DNA of 64,000 nt from Stenotrophomonas hibiscicola ATCC 19867 (GTDB lineage: Bacteria; Pseudomonadota; Gammaproteobacteria; Xanthomonadales; Xanthomonadaceae). This document shows positions 9,196 through 17,511 of this stretch, piece after piece. The stretch spans positions 246,682 to 310,681 of the forward strand of contig NZ_KB907503.1 of the NCBI RefSeq assembly GCF_000382065.1. The letters are read 5' to 3'. Both the position numbers and the translations under genes were made by a program. The notes beneath the pieces are model-generated. The model did no database searches, was not told the DNA's origin, and saw only the letters and a program-made list of their open reading frames with translations. Positions within the stretch are counted from its first letter, which is position 1; each line of letters starts with the position of its first letter.

Positions 9196-9224
9196 TTGAA
9201 CAAAATGGTTGCGCGCGACTAAAT
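9196..9224 (+). promoter_or_regulatory. Sigma-70-type promoter of the leader/tRNA-like region
   Basis: A -35 box TTGAAC (9196-9201), a 17-nt spacer and a -10 box CTAAAT (9219-9224) lie in an A/T-rich island (AAAATAATTGAACAAAATGG) that stands out in this high-GC genome. It directs transcription rightwards into the leader peptide and attenuator, and possibly on into the tRNA-like RNAs and slipin-rtcB. Confidence 0.55.
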
Positions 9225-9272
9225 CGTGGTTTATCGTGCGCACCTCGTTTCAACAACCACTGGAAACTTCCC

Positions 9273-9374
9273 TTGAACGCGCATTCCGTCGCCACCGCCA
9301 AACTGCTGCCATGCCTGCGCATGGACGTGCTGGCGCGCGCGTTCGGCAAGGAAGACCAGCTGACAACGGCCTGA
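9273..9374 (+). CDS. Candidate leader peptide (33 codons, TTG start)
   Basis: A reading frame from TTG 9273, preceded by GGAA at normal spacing, to TGA 9372-9374 encodes 33 residues beginning MNAHSVATAKLLP. It lies between a promoter and an attenuator. A second overlapping frame (ATG 9311 to TGA 9416-9418, 35 codons ending ATPISEA) runs through hairpin 1 and stops between segments 2 and 3, which fits attenuation logic better but has no visible ribosome site. Neither peptide has an obvious run of one control codon. Only one of them need be translated. Confidence 0.4.
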   Translation: MNAHSVATAKLLPCLRMDVLARAFGKEDQLTTA

Positions 9375-9385
9375 TATCCGCCCTG

Positions 9386-9458
9386 CGGAGATCGGCCACC
9401 CCGATCTCCGAGGCCTGACGACGCCCTCGGAACGCAAGTCCCGGGGGCGTTTTCGTTT
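9386..9458 (+). promoter_or_regulatory. Transcription attenuator with mutually exclusive hairpins
   Basis: Four segments pair in alternative ways. 1:2 is a perfect 10-bp stem (9386-9395 with 9401-9410). 2:3 is a 7-bp antiterminator (9407-9413 with 9425-9431). 3:4 is a 10-bp terminator stem with one G-T pair (9421-9430 with 9441-9450), followed by T-rich sequence at 9450-9458. The 2:3 pairing excludes both 1:2 and 3:4. This is the arrangement of amino-acid-operon attenuators, yet no biosynthetic gene follows; the next elements are tRNA-like RNAs. Confidence 0.6.
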
Positions 9459-9599
9459 GCGTCGGCACAAGGACCCGCGATGCCAGAACTGCACCCCGCG
9501 CGGCAACCCGCCGCTCACTGACCCAGGCTTTTCCCGCCCCGCCGAAGGATTTACTTCGCGCGACCGGCAGCGCCTGGACATTATCTGCATCGCACCCAA

Positions 9600-9622
9600 A
9601 CATTATCGCTCGCCGATAATGT
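9600..9622. promoter_or_regulatory. Perfect 9-bp inverted repeat, candidate operator
   Basis: ACATTATCG (9600-9608) and CGATAATGT (9614-9622) form an exact dyad with a 5-nt centre CTCGC. A third half-site, ACATTATC, occurs upstream at 9579-9586. The A/T-rich dyad with a repeated half-site is typical of a dimeric repressor or activator site and lies about 80 nt upstream of the first tRNA-like RNA. No regulator gene is adjacent. Confidence 0.5.
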
Positions 9623-9699
9623 CGGTGGCCTGCACCCTCGATTCTCCAACGGTCCCGTTTCCACCACGGGCTGGTGCGCGCGGCGTTGCCGTGGCGTAT

Positions 9700-9790
9700 G
9701 CCGGAGGTCGCGGACATGCCATCGCCTGGATCGCCTGCTGGAGGCAGGCGCCGGTTCGCCGGTACGCGGTTCGATTCCGCGCGGTCCCCA
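9700..9790 (+). ncRNA. tRNA-like RNA 1, class II fold with GGA (Ser-type) anticodon loop
   Basis: Parts seen: a 4-bp acceptor stem (9700-9703 with 9782-9785, one G-U pair); a D-stem GCG/CGC (9710-9712 with 9723-9725); an anticodon stem GCCTG/CAGGC (9733-9737 with 9745-9749) with 7-nt loop CTGGAGG, giving anticodon GGA; a long variable arm CCGG-TTCG-CCGG (9751-9762); and a T-arm CGCGG/CCGCG (9765-9769 with 9777-9781) with loop TTCGATT. The RNA ends in CCCCA, so a CCA is encoded. The acceptor helix is far short of the normal 7 bp and the linkers are too long, so it is unlikely to be an ordinary translating tRNA-Ser. Confidence 0.6.
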
Positions 9791-9792
9791 AC

Positions 9793-9864
9793 TGGATAGC
9801 TCAGCTTGGTCAGAGCAACGGATCCTGATTCCGTCTGTCGTGGGTTCGACTCCCACTCCAACCA
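9793..9864 (+). ncRNA. tRNA-like RNA 2, class I fold with CUG (Gln-type) anticodon and 4-bp acceptor stem
   Basis: A nearly canonical cloverleaf: T8-A9 (9797-9798), D-stem GCTC/GAGC (9799-9802 with 9813-9816) with a GG-containing 10-nt loop, anticodon stem ACGGA/TCCGT (9818-9822 with 9830-9834) with loop TCCTGAT, a 5-nt variable loop, and T-arm GTGGG/CCCAC (9840-9844 with 9852-9856) with loop TTCGACT. The acceptor stem is only TGGA/TCCA (9793-9796 with 9857-9860), directly followed by A-CCA (9861-9864). Position 33 is C, not the universal U. It starts two nt after the CCA of RNA 1. Same short acceptor plus encoded CCA as its neighbour, which argues for a shared special function. Confidence 0.65.
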
Positions 9865-10218
9865 CATGACCTGTCACGTCATGACTTGAAGCAACACCCG
9901 GGGCGCAAGCCCCAGCAGCCATCGTCGCCGTCCACCGCCATCGCCTTCGGGCGGGGCCTGGAAGGCAACGGACCGCACGCCGGGCCCCGGCCCGCCGCCA
10001 CTGCCAGCCACGTTCCGCCCCGGTGCTGCCTGCCGGGAACGACGATGGCAGCACTGCCGGTGCACCGATGGCCCCGCGCGCGGACCGTCCGCCGATGGCC
10101 GCCCTCTTCCGCAGGCGGCACAGCGTGTGCCGCCTGTCCTGCCACGACCGGTTCGACCCGGGTCATGGCATTCATTCCATCGGGTCGAATCACCAGAGCC
10201 ATACAAGGAGAGACTCCC
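9865..10218 (+). other. Structured GC-rich leader between tRNA-like RNAs and slipin
   Basis: No protein gene is supported here. Hairpins seen: CATGAC/GTCATG (9865-9870 with 9878-9883, 7-nt loop); a GNRA-capped stem GGGGC-GCAA-GCCCC (9900-9913); a long-range near-perfect 13-nt pair (9915-9927 with 10040-10052); and a hairpin 10152-10160 with 10181-10189 (9 bp) containing a further inner stem ATGG/CCAT. The last lies about 15 nt before the slipin ribosome site AAGGAG (10205-10210). I cannot distinguish RNA-processing signals from a regulatory leader. Confidence 0.5.
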
Positions 10219-11343
10219 ATGTTCTGGACCATCAAGGTCGTGATCGGCGACGGCGAGCGCGGCCTGGTGTATCGCAACCGTCGTTTCCAGCAGATCCTGC
10301 TGCCGGGCGTGCACCGCCTGTCGCCGTTCGGCGGCCGTCCGCACGTGGACATCCACACCGCATCGAAGGGCGCGGCCTACACCGGCAGCGACCAGGACAG
10401 CCTGATCGAAGCGCTGGGCGCACAGCTGGACACCCACTTCGTGCTGGCCAACGTCGGTGCCACCGAGGTCGGCCTGTTGCTGCGCAACGGCCGCATCGAT
10501 GAAGTCCTGCCGCCGGGCAGCCGCCGTCTGTACTGGCGCGGTTCGGTCGATACCCAGGTGCAGGTAATGGCGTTGGGTGACGAGCCGCGCATTCCGGCCG
10601 ACGTGCAGCAGCGGCTGGGTCAATTGGGCGTGCTGCCGCGTGTGGCGGTGATCAGCACCGTGCCGAGCGAGTCGGTGGGCCTGCTGTTCATCGATGGCAC
10701 GCTGCGGCAGACGCTGGACGCCGGCCTGCACGCGTTCTGGAACTTCAACGGCAACGTGTCGGTGGAGCGCGTGGAACTGCGTGCACGTTCGCTGGACGTG
10801 TCCGGCCAGGAACTGCTCAGCCGCGACAAGGTCACCCTGCGGGTGAACCTGGCCGCGACCGTGCAGGTGGTCGACCCGGTGCGTGCACACCGCACGCTCA
10901 GCAATGGCGATGAGTTCGTCTACCGGCAGCTGCAGTTCGGCCTGCGCCAGGCGATTGCCGCGCGCAGCCTGGACGAGCTGCTGGGCGACAAGGCGGCGCT
11001 GGACGGCGAGATCGCCTCACATGTGCAGGCGGCAATCGAGGGCCACGGCGTGCGGTTGCTCGGCGTCGGCATCAAGGACGTGATCCTGCCGGGCGAGATG
11101 AAGGAGATCCTCAACGGCGTGGTGCTGGCCGAGAAGCAGGCCCAGGCCAGCGTGATCCGTCGCCGCGAGGAGGCCAACGCCACGCGATCACAGCTCAACA
11201 CCGCAAAGCTGATCGAGGACAACCCGGTGCTGATGCGCTTGAAGGAGCTGGAGGCACTGGAGAAGGTCACCGAGAAGATCGACACGCTCACCGTGTTCGG
11301 CGGCCTGGATGGCGTGCTGAAGCAGCTGGTGACGATCAGGTAG
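10219..11343 (+). CDS. Slipin-family (SPFH/Band 7) protein
   Basis: A 374-aa protein; ATG 10219 follows AAGGAG. The SPFH core spans about residues 140-330. Ahead of it a module recurs three times: G-(D)GERGLVYRN (11-20), ATEVGLLLRNG (81-91) and PSESVGLLFIDG (149-160), each followed about 15 residues later by a PG or AG turn and an aromatic/His strand. The N-terminal membrane hairpin of ordinary slipins is missing, so membrane attachment is uncertain. After the core come a coiled-coil-like stretch (AEKQAQASVIRRREEAN) and a C-terminal leucine-rich part. It is 56 nt upstream of rtcB in the same direction; slipin-RtcB pairs are recurrent in bacteria, and such pairing is generally linked to RNA repair. 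Confidence 0.85.
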   Translation: MFWTIKVVIGDGERGLVYRNRRFQQILLPGVHRLSPFGGRPHVDIHTASKGAAYTGSDQDSLIEALGAQLDTHFVLANVGATEVGLLLRNGRIDEVLPPGSRRLYWRGSVDTQVQVMALGDEPRIPADVQQRLGQLGVLPRVAVISTVPSESVGLLFIDGTLRQTLDAGLHAFWNFNGNVSVERVELRARSLDVSGQELLSRDKVTLRVNLAATVQVVDPVRAHRTLSNGDEFVYRQLQFGLRQAIAARSLDELLGDKAALDGEIASHVQAAIEGHGVRLLGVGIKDVILPGEMKEILNGVVLAEKQAQASVIRRREEANATRSQLNTAKLIEDNPVLMRLKELEALEKVTEKIDTLTVFGGLDGVLKQLVTIR

Positions 11344-11399
11344 GGGGTAGCGGCGGCGCAGGGACGCGCCGCCGGCCCATCAAGGACATACACGAAGAC

Positions 11400-12620
<1,221 letters not shown>

Positions 12621-12627
12621 CGGAGCG

Positions 12628-12718
12628 GTGCCGGCCAAGGCCGGCACCCACCGCACCCGATTGCAGTAGATCCACGCCATGCGTGGATGGAACAGCGCCG
12701 ACCAAGGTCGGCCTCTAC
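12628..12718. repeat. Cluster of three SMAG/REP palindromes
   Basis: Three palindromes stand between rtcB and the convergent oxidoreductase gene: GGTGCCGGCC...GGCCGGCACC (12628-12650), GTAGATCCACG...CGTGGAT (12666-12688) and GCCGACC...GGTCGGC followed by CTAC, an inverted GTAG (12695-12718). They are different sequence subtypes of the same element class and probably end transcription on both sides. Confidence 0.7.
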
Positions 12719-12729
12719 CTGTGCAACGT

Positions 12730-13635
12730 TCAGCGCGCGATGCTGTCTTCGGCCACCAGCGCGTGGTGCACGCCGATGCCCGCGCGCACGCCTTCGGCCA
12801 TGGCCAGGGTGATGTTGCCGACCGTCGTCGCATCGCCTGCGGCATACACGTTCGGCACCGAGGTCTGCTTCATCGCATCGACCTCGATCAGCACGCCCAG
12901 CGGGCTCTCGACCAACGTGCAGCCCAGCTGCTGCACCAACGGCGTGGCCATCGCCTGGGTGGCCGGCACGAACAACGCACGCTGGGCGATTCGGCGGCCG
13001 TCGGCCAGCTCCACTTCCAGCCAGGTCGGCTGGTCGCCCTGCACGCCCAGCACGGGTGACGTCTCGATCTGCACGCCGCGCTGCTGCATGGCGGCGCGTT
13101 CCTCATCCGTGATGTCCAGTCCCATGCTGAAGAACGTGACATTGCCCCAGTCGGCGAACAGCGGCGCCTTGCTGGCGGACATCGGATGACCGCCAAGCAG
13201 GCCAATGGCACCACCACCCACTTCATAGCCATGACAGTACGGGCAGTGCAGCACGGTGCTGCCCCAGCGCTCGGCGAGGCCCGGCAACGCCGGCAACTGG
13301 TCGGCGATGCCGCTGGCGAGCAGCAGCTTGCGCGCGGCCAGCACCTGGCCATCGGCGGTACGCACTTCCACGCCTTCGGCGCGGGCGGTGGCCTGCACGG
13401 CTTCGGCATGCACCCAACGCACCGTGGGGTAGTCCAGCAGCTGCTGGCGCGCCGTCTTCAGCAGCTCGGCGCCACTGATGCCATCCAGCCCGAGCACCCC
13501 GTGCGAATGACTGGCGAAACGGTTGCGCGGCGAACCTGCGTCGATGACGGTGACCGGGCGACGGGCACGGGCCAGGATCAGGCCGGCGGCAATGCCGGCA
13601 TAGCTGCCGCCGACGATGAGCACATCAGGATTCAT
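12730..13635 (-). CDS. NAD(P)/FAD-dependent oxidoreductase, thioredoxin-reductase-like
   Basis: A 301-aa flavoprotein starting at ATG 13635. FAD-binding GGSYAGIAAG lies at the N-terminus, the second nucleotide-binding region has GLLGGHPMSASK, and the C-terminal FAD motif NVYAAGDATT is present. A CPYCHGYE segment near residue 145 carries a redox CxxC at the position used by thioredoxin reductases, so disulphide or small-molecule redox activity is likely. Its start lies 11 nt inside the end of the Rrf2 regulator gene, so the two are a coupled operon. Confidence 0.82.
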   Translation of the reverse strand: MNPDVLIVGGSYAGIAAGLILARARRPVTVIDAGSPRNRFASHSHGVLGLDGISGAELLKTARQQLLDYPTVRWVHAEAVQATARAEGVEVRTADGQVLAARKLLLASGIADQLPALPGLAERWGSTVLHCPYCHGYEVGGGAIGLLGGHPMSASKAPLFADWGNVTFFSMGLDITDEERAAMQQRGVQIETSPVLGVQGDQPTWLEVELADGRRIAQRALFVPATQAMATPLVQQLGCTLVESPLGVLIEVDAMKQTSVPNVYAAGDATTVGNITLAMAEGVRAGIGVHHALVAEDSIAR

Positions 13636-14080
13636 GGTGACCTTCCAGGGAACGGTGATGGGCGAGATGGCGGGCGAAGTCGGCGCCAAGCTGGTCCAGC
13701 GTGGTCGCCTGCAGCCGCGCTTCGAGCAGGCGCTGCGCTTCGCGCGCCCCATCGAGCAAGGCGCTGTTGACCAGCCGCTGGATCGGGCAGCCACCGCCGG
13801 AGTCGCGTGCGCCGACCTGGACCAGCGGTGGTGCGCCCACCGCCAGGTAGATGTCATGCAGGGTGATCGCCGCGGCGTCGCGTGCCAGCAGGCTGCCGCC
13901 GCCGTGGCCGCGGGTGCTGCGCACCAGGCCGGCCTTGTGCAGCTGTGCCAGCAGGCGACGGATCACCACCGGATGCGTCGGCAGGCAGGACGCCAGCTGC
14001 TCGGACGTACGCGGGGCGGCATGGCCGACCAGGTGCGCCATCACATGCAGGGCGTCGGACAGTGGATTTGCGGATTTCAT
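13625..14080 (-). CDS. Rrf2-family transcriptional regulator
   Basis: A 151-aa winged-helix regulator, start ATG 14080 (MKSANPLSDALHVM). Rrf2 features: the recognition-helix region THPVVIRRLLAQLHKAGLV and the wing RGHGGGSLL. Only one Cys (in SGGGCPIQRL) is seen in the region where IscR/NsrR have three, so it cannot hold a classical three-Cys Fe-S cluster. A longer start at 14134 would include the operator and is rejected. It likely represses its own operon through the dyad overlapping its start. Confidence 0.85.
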   Translation of the reverse strand: MKSANPLSDALHVMAHLVGHAAPRTSEQLASCLPTHPVVIRRLLAQLHKAGLVRSTRGHGGGSLLARDAAAITLHDIYLAVGAPPLVQVGARDSGGGCPIQRLVNSALLDGAREAQRLLEARLQATTLDQLGADFARHLAHHRSLEGHHES

Positions 14081-14099
14081 GTAACAACGATAGTTACAT
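14079..14099. promoter_or_regulatory. Rrf2 operator overlapping its own start codon
   Basis: ATGTAAC (14079-14085) and GTTACAT (14093-14099) form a perfect 7-bp dyad with a 7-nt centre. The left arm includes the start codon of the Rrf2 gene read on the minus strand. The site fits autorepression by an Rrf2 dimer. Confidence 0.65.
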
Positions 14100-14262
14100 T
14101 TAAATTCTCTGTCGAGGGTCTTCTTTCGTTCCATATGGACACATTTGTCCTATGAAACATCCCCTTCACATCACTAAACGAAACGGTAATGTGATGAGCG
14201 TCGCACTTCAGACGCGTGGGGACAGGTCGATACCGCATTGCCCCTTCCCGAGAGTCCCTTCC

Positions 14263-16383
14263 ATGAAAGCGTCTGTCCGTGCTCCGCGCCTGCAGTCCAA
14301 GCTGCTCGGCGCGGTTTCCGTTGGTCTGGCCGTGGTCCTGCTGTGCGCATTGGCGGGCCTGGCCTCCGCCTGGTTGAAGCTGTCCACCGAGGTTCCACCC
14401 GAAGTCGCGCACAGCCGCGACGCCGAACGCCTGCAGCGCGAGTTCCGCGGCCAGGTGCAGGAATGGAAGAACGTGCTGCTGCGCGGCCACGACGACGCGC
14501 TGCGCCAGCGCCATCTGGACGCCTTTGACAGCGAGGGCCGCCTGGTCGAGCAGCTGGCCAGGGGCCTCGTAGCCAGCCCGGACATACGCACGCGCGAACT
14601 GGCACAGTCCTTCATCGGCCTGCACACGCAGCTGCAGAAGGACTACCACGCCGCCCTGCAGGCGTTTGCGGAAGCCGGCTACGATCCCGCCGCCGGCGAC
14701 AATCTGGTGCGTGGCAAGGACCGCCCGGTGGCGACCGCACTGGATGCGCTGAGCACGCATGCCACGCAGGTGGCCGAAGCAACCGTAGCGGCGCGGTCGC
14801 AGCAGGCCCGGCAGACCCTGCTGCTGTGCGCGGCGCTGACCGTGCTGGCCGCCGTGTTGCTGCTGATGGGCCTGGCCTGGTGGCTGCGGCGCGCGGTGGT
14901 GCAGCCGGTGCTGGCGGTGGAAGCCGCTGCGCGTGCCGTGGCCGCCGGTGATCTGCAGCACGTGGTGCAGGTGCGCAGCCGCGACGAGATCGGTCGCCTC
15001 GCGCAGGCGATGCAGGCGGTGCAGTCCACGCTGCGCGGCGTACTGGACGCACAGGCGACGATGGCGCAGGCGCATGATGCCGGCACCATCAGCCATCGCA
15101 TGGAGGCCAGTGCGTTCCCGGGCGCGTTCGGCACCATGGTGGCCGACTGCAACACGCTGGTTGACGCGCACATCCAGGTGAAGATGCGCGCGATCTCGAT
15201 CATGGGCCGCTATGCCGTCGGTGACCTCAGCCAGGACATGGAACGCCTGCCCGGCGAAAAGGCCGTGATCACCAACGCATTGGATACGGCCAAGGCCAAT
15301 CTCGGCATGATCAACGGCGAGATCCGCCGCCTGGCCGAAGCCGCTGCCGCCGGTGACTTCAGCCAGCGCGGCGACAGCGCACGCTTCGAGCATGATTTCC
15401 GCGCGATGGTCGACGGCCTGAACCGCCTGATGCAGACCACTGAACTGAACCTCGGCGAGGTTTCCAGCATGCTGCGCGCGATTGCCGATGGCCGTCTCGG
15501 CGCGCGCATGCACGGTGATTTCCAGGGCGTGTTCGCGCGTATCGCCGGCGACGCCAACACCACCGCTACGCAGCTGGCAACCATCGTCACCGACATCAAG
15601 CACGCCTCCGGCAACATCCACACGGCGGCGGCGGAGATCGCCGCCGGCAACAACGATCTGTCGCGCCGTACCGAACAGCAGGCCGCCAACCTGGAAGAGA
15701 CGGCGGCATCGATGGAGGAACTGACCTCCACCGTGCGCCAGAACGCCGAGCATGCGCGCCAGGCCAACCAGCTGGCGATCGGCGCGCACACCGTTGCCTC
15801 TCACGGCGGCAGCGTGGTCGGCCAGGTGGTGGCAACGATGGGTGCCATCGAAACCTCGTCGCGGCAGATCGCCGAGATCATCAGCGTGATCGACGGCATC
15901 GCCTTCCAGACCAACATCCTGGCGCTGAACGCCGCGGTGGAAGCGGCACGCGCCGGCGAGCAGGGCCGCGGCTTCGCGGTGGTTGCCAGCGAAGTGCGCA
16001 CCCTGGCACAGCGTTCGGCGGCAGCCGCGAAGGAGATCAAGGCGTTGATCGAAGCGTCGGTGGAACAGGTCGGCCACGGTGCACGGCGCGTGCGCGAGGC
16101 CGGTGACACCATGGCCGAGATCGTGGCGTCGGTGCAGCGCGTCACTGACATCATGGCCGAGATCTCCGCCGCCTCGCAGGAGCAGAGCGCGGGCATCGAA
16201 CAGGTCAGCCAGACCGTGATCCAGATGGACGGCACCACCCAGCAGAATGCCGCGTTGGTGGAGGAAGCCAGCGCCGCCGCACGCAGCCTGGAACAGCAGG
16301 CGAACCGGTTGATCGACGCGGTGGATGTGTTCGACCTGTCGACCACCGCCGCAGCGAAGGACGCGCTGATGCGCGCGGCCTGA
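14263..16383 (+). CDS. Methyl-accepting chemotaxis protein
   Basis: A 706-aa inner-membrane chemoreceptor. TM1 at about 13-36, a helical periplasmic ligand domain of about 150 residues, TM2 at about 187-207, a HAMP domain following it, then two further HAMP-like linker helices and the signalling hairpin. The hairpin tip has [18 protein letters not shown] near residue 545, and methylation-type Glu/Gln pairs flank it. Start: ATG 14263; the frame is open upstream but without a signal anchor. It transmits ligand occupancy to CheA/CheW. No che genes are in the window, so this is an orphan receptor. The ligand is unknown. Confidence 0.9.
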   Translation: MKASVRAPRLQSKLLGAVSVGLAVVLLCALAGLASAWLKLSTEVPPEVAHSRDAERLQREFRGQVQEWKNVLLRGHDDALRQRHLDAFDSEGRLVEQLARGLVASPDIRTRELAQSFIGLHTQLQKDYHAALQAFAEAGYDPAAGDNLVRGKDRPVATALDALSTHATQVAEATVAARSQQARQTLLLCAALTVLAAVLLLMGLAWWLRRAVVQPVLAVEAAARAVAAGDLQHVVQVRSRDEIGRLAQAMQAVQSTLRGVLDAQATMAQAHDAGTISHRMEASAFPGAFGTMVADCNTLVDAHIQVKMRAISIMGRYAVGDLSQDMERLPGEKAVITNALDTAKANLGMINGEIRRLAEAAAAGDFSQRGDSARFEHDFRAMVDGLNRLMQTTELNLGEVSSMLRAIADGRLGARMHGDFQGVFARIAGDANTTATQLATIVTDIKHASGNIHTAAAEIAAGNNDLSRRTEQQAANLEETAASMEELTSTVRQNAEHARQANQLAIGAHTVASHGGSVVGQVVATMGAIETSSRQIAEIISVIDGIAFQTNILALNAAVEAARAGEQGRGFAVVASEVRTLAQRSAAAAKEIKALIEASVEQVGHGARRVREAGDTMAEIVASVQRVTDIMAEISAASQEQSAGIEQVSQTVIQMDGTTQQNAALVEEASAAARSLEQQANRLIDAVDVFDLSTTAAAKDALMRAA

Positions 16384-16391
16384 TTGATCCG

Positions 16392-16515
16392 GTTGCCGGC
16401 CGGCGGCCGGCACTACCGTGGAGCGCAGACAGGGGGAGTGCCGGCCGCTGGCCGGCAGCTCCCAACGCTGCATGGGTGGCGGCATGAACAGTGCGGACCA
16501 ACGGTCCGCACCCAC
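16392..16515. repeat. Three SMAG/REP palindromes
   Basis: Palindromes at 16392-16416 (ends CTAC, inverted orientation), 16436-16461 and 16491-16515 (GTGCGGACCAACGGTCCGCAC). They fill most of the 245-nt gap between the chemoreceptor and dkgB. The remainder (16516-16628) should hold the dkgB promoter; I see no clear boxes. Confidence 0.7.
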
Positions 16516-16628
16516 CACCACCTGCCGTCGTACACGTCGATGCAATGCACCGTTGCCGGCATGCACACGGCCGCTGGCCTACCCTTTCGTGGATATTCCC
16601 GCCTCCCTCCCCCTCTGCTGGAGCCCCC

Positions 16629-17438
16629 ATGACTGCCCCCGCCTTCGGTCTCGGTACCTTCCGCCTGAAAGACCAGACCGTGATCGACTCGGTGCGCAAC
16701 GCGCTGGATGTCGGCTACCGCGCCATCGATACCGCGCAGATCTACGGCAATGAAGCCGAGGTCGGCCAGGCCATCGCCGATTCCGGCGTGCCGCGCGAAG
16801 AGATCTACCTGACCACCAAGGTCTGGATCACCGCGTTCAAGCGGGAAGCGCTGCTGGCCAGCCTGCATACCAGTCTGGAAAAGCTGCGTACCGATCATGT
16901 GGACCTGACGCTGATCCACTGGCCGTCGCCGAACGACAAGGTCGACGTGCCGATGGAGGAGTACCTGCCGGCGCTGGCCGAGGCCAAGGCACAGGGCCTG
17001 ACGAAGGCGATCGGCATCTCCAACTTCACCATCGCCCAGACCCGCAAGGCGATCGAGATCCTTGGCGCCGATGCCATCGCCACCAACCAGATCGAGATCC
17101 ACCCGTACCTGCAGAACCGCCTGCTGGTGAAGTTCCTGCAGGACAACGGCATCCACGTCACCGCCTACATGAGCCTGGCCTATGGCGAGGTGATCAAGGA
17201 CCCGGTGATCCAGGCCATTGCCGGCCGCCACCAGGCCGCTCCGGCGCAGATCGCGCTGGCCTGGGCGCTGCAGCAGGGTTACTCGGTCATTCCGTCGTCG
17301 ACCAAGCGCGAGAACCTGTCGAGCAACCTCGAAGCGGCAGCGATCCGGCTGACCGACGAAGACATGGCGCAGATCGCCAAGCTGGATCGTGGCCATCGCC
17401 TGGCGAATCCGGAAGGCATTGCGCCGGCCTGGGATTGA
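16629..17438 (+). CDS. dkgB: 2,5-didehydrogluconate reductase-type aldo/keto reductase (DkgB)
   Basis: A 269-aa NADPH-dependent AKR of the DkgB size class. Start ATG 16629, preceded by GGAG. Motifs: [18 protein letters not shown] (catalytic Asp/Tyr), TTKVW (Lys), LTLIHWPSP (His), [17 protein letters not shown] and the cofactor stretch [11 protein letters not shown]. In enteric bacteria the enzyme reduces 2,5-diketo-gluconate and methylglyoxal; the same range is plausible here. Confidence 0.85.
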   Translation: MTAPAFGLGTFRLKDQTVIDSVRNALDVGYRAIDTAQIYGNEAEVGQAIADSGVPREEIYLTTKVWITAFKREALLASLHTSLEKLRTDHVDLTLIHWPSPNDKVDVPMEEYLPALAEAKAQGLTKAIGISNFTIAQTRKAIEILGADAIATNQIEIHPYLQNRLLVKFLQDNGIHVTAYMSLAYGEVIKDPVIQAIAGRHQAAPAQIALAWALQQGYSVIPSSTKRENLSSNLEAAAIRLTDEDMAQIAKLDRGHRLANPEGIAPAWD

Positions 17439-17445
17439 AGAGCGG

Positions 17446-17506
17446 CCGCCGGGCATGGCCCGGCGCTACCGGATACGCGTGGGTAGCGCCGGGCCATGCC
17501 CGGCGG
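17446..17506. repeat. Perfect 24-bp inverted SMAG pair between convergent genes
   Basis: The arm 17446-17469 is the exact reverse complement of 17483-17506 with a 13-nt spacer. It sits between the ends of dkgB (+) and the alpha/beta hydrolase gene (-), so it is well placed as a shared terminator. Confidence 0.85.
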
Positions 17507-17511
17507 ATCCA

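Noticed and set aside
9577..9588. Possible sigma-54 promoter (TGGACATTATCTGCAT)
   Set aside because: The GG-to-GC distance is 9 nt instead of 10 and the boxes are poor; no RtcR-type activator is nearby.
9623..9670. A third tRNA-like element upstream (5-bp stem CCCGT/ACGGG with a 7-nt loop, CCACCA nearby)
   Set aside because: Only the anticodon-like stem can be drawn; no D-arm or T-arm with a TTCRA loop is present.
9250..9867. Open minus-strand frames across the tRNA-like region encoding GVEPTT- and PRGIEPRT-like peptides
   Set aside because: This is the typical false protein produced by the reverse complement of tRNA T-arms; it supports tRNA-like RNAs rather than a gene.
14077..16566. 829-codon minus-strand open frame opposite the chemoreceptor
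   Set aside because: His/Arg/Gly-rich composition without domains; the plus strand encodes a full MCP.
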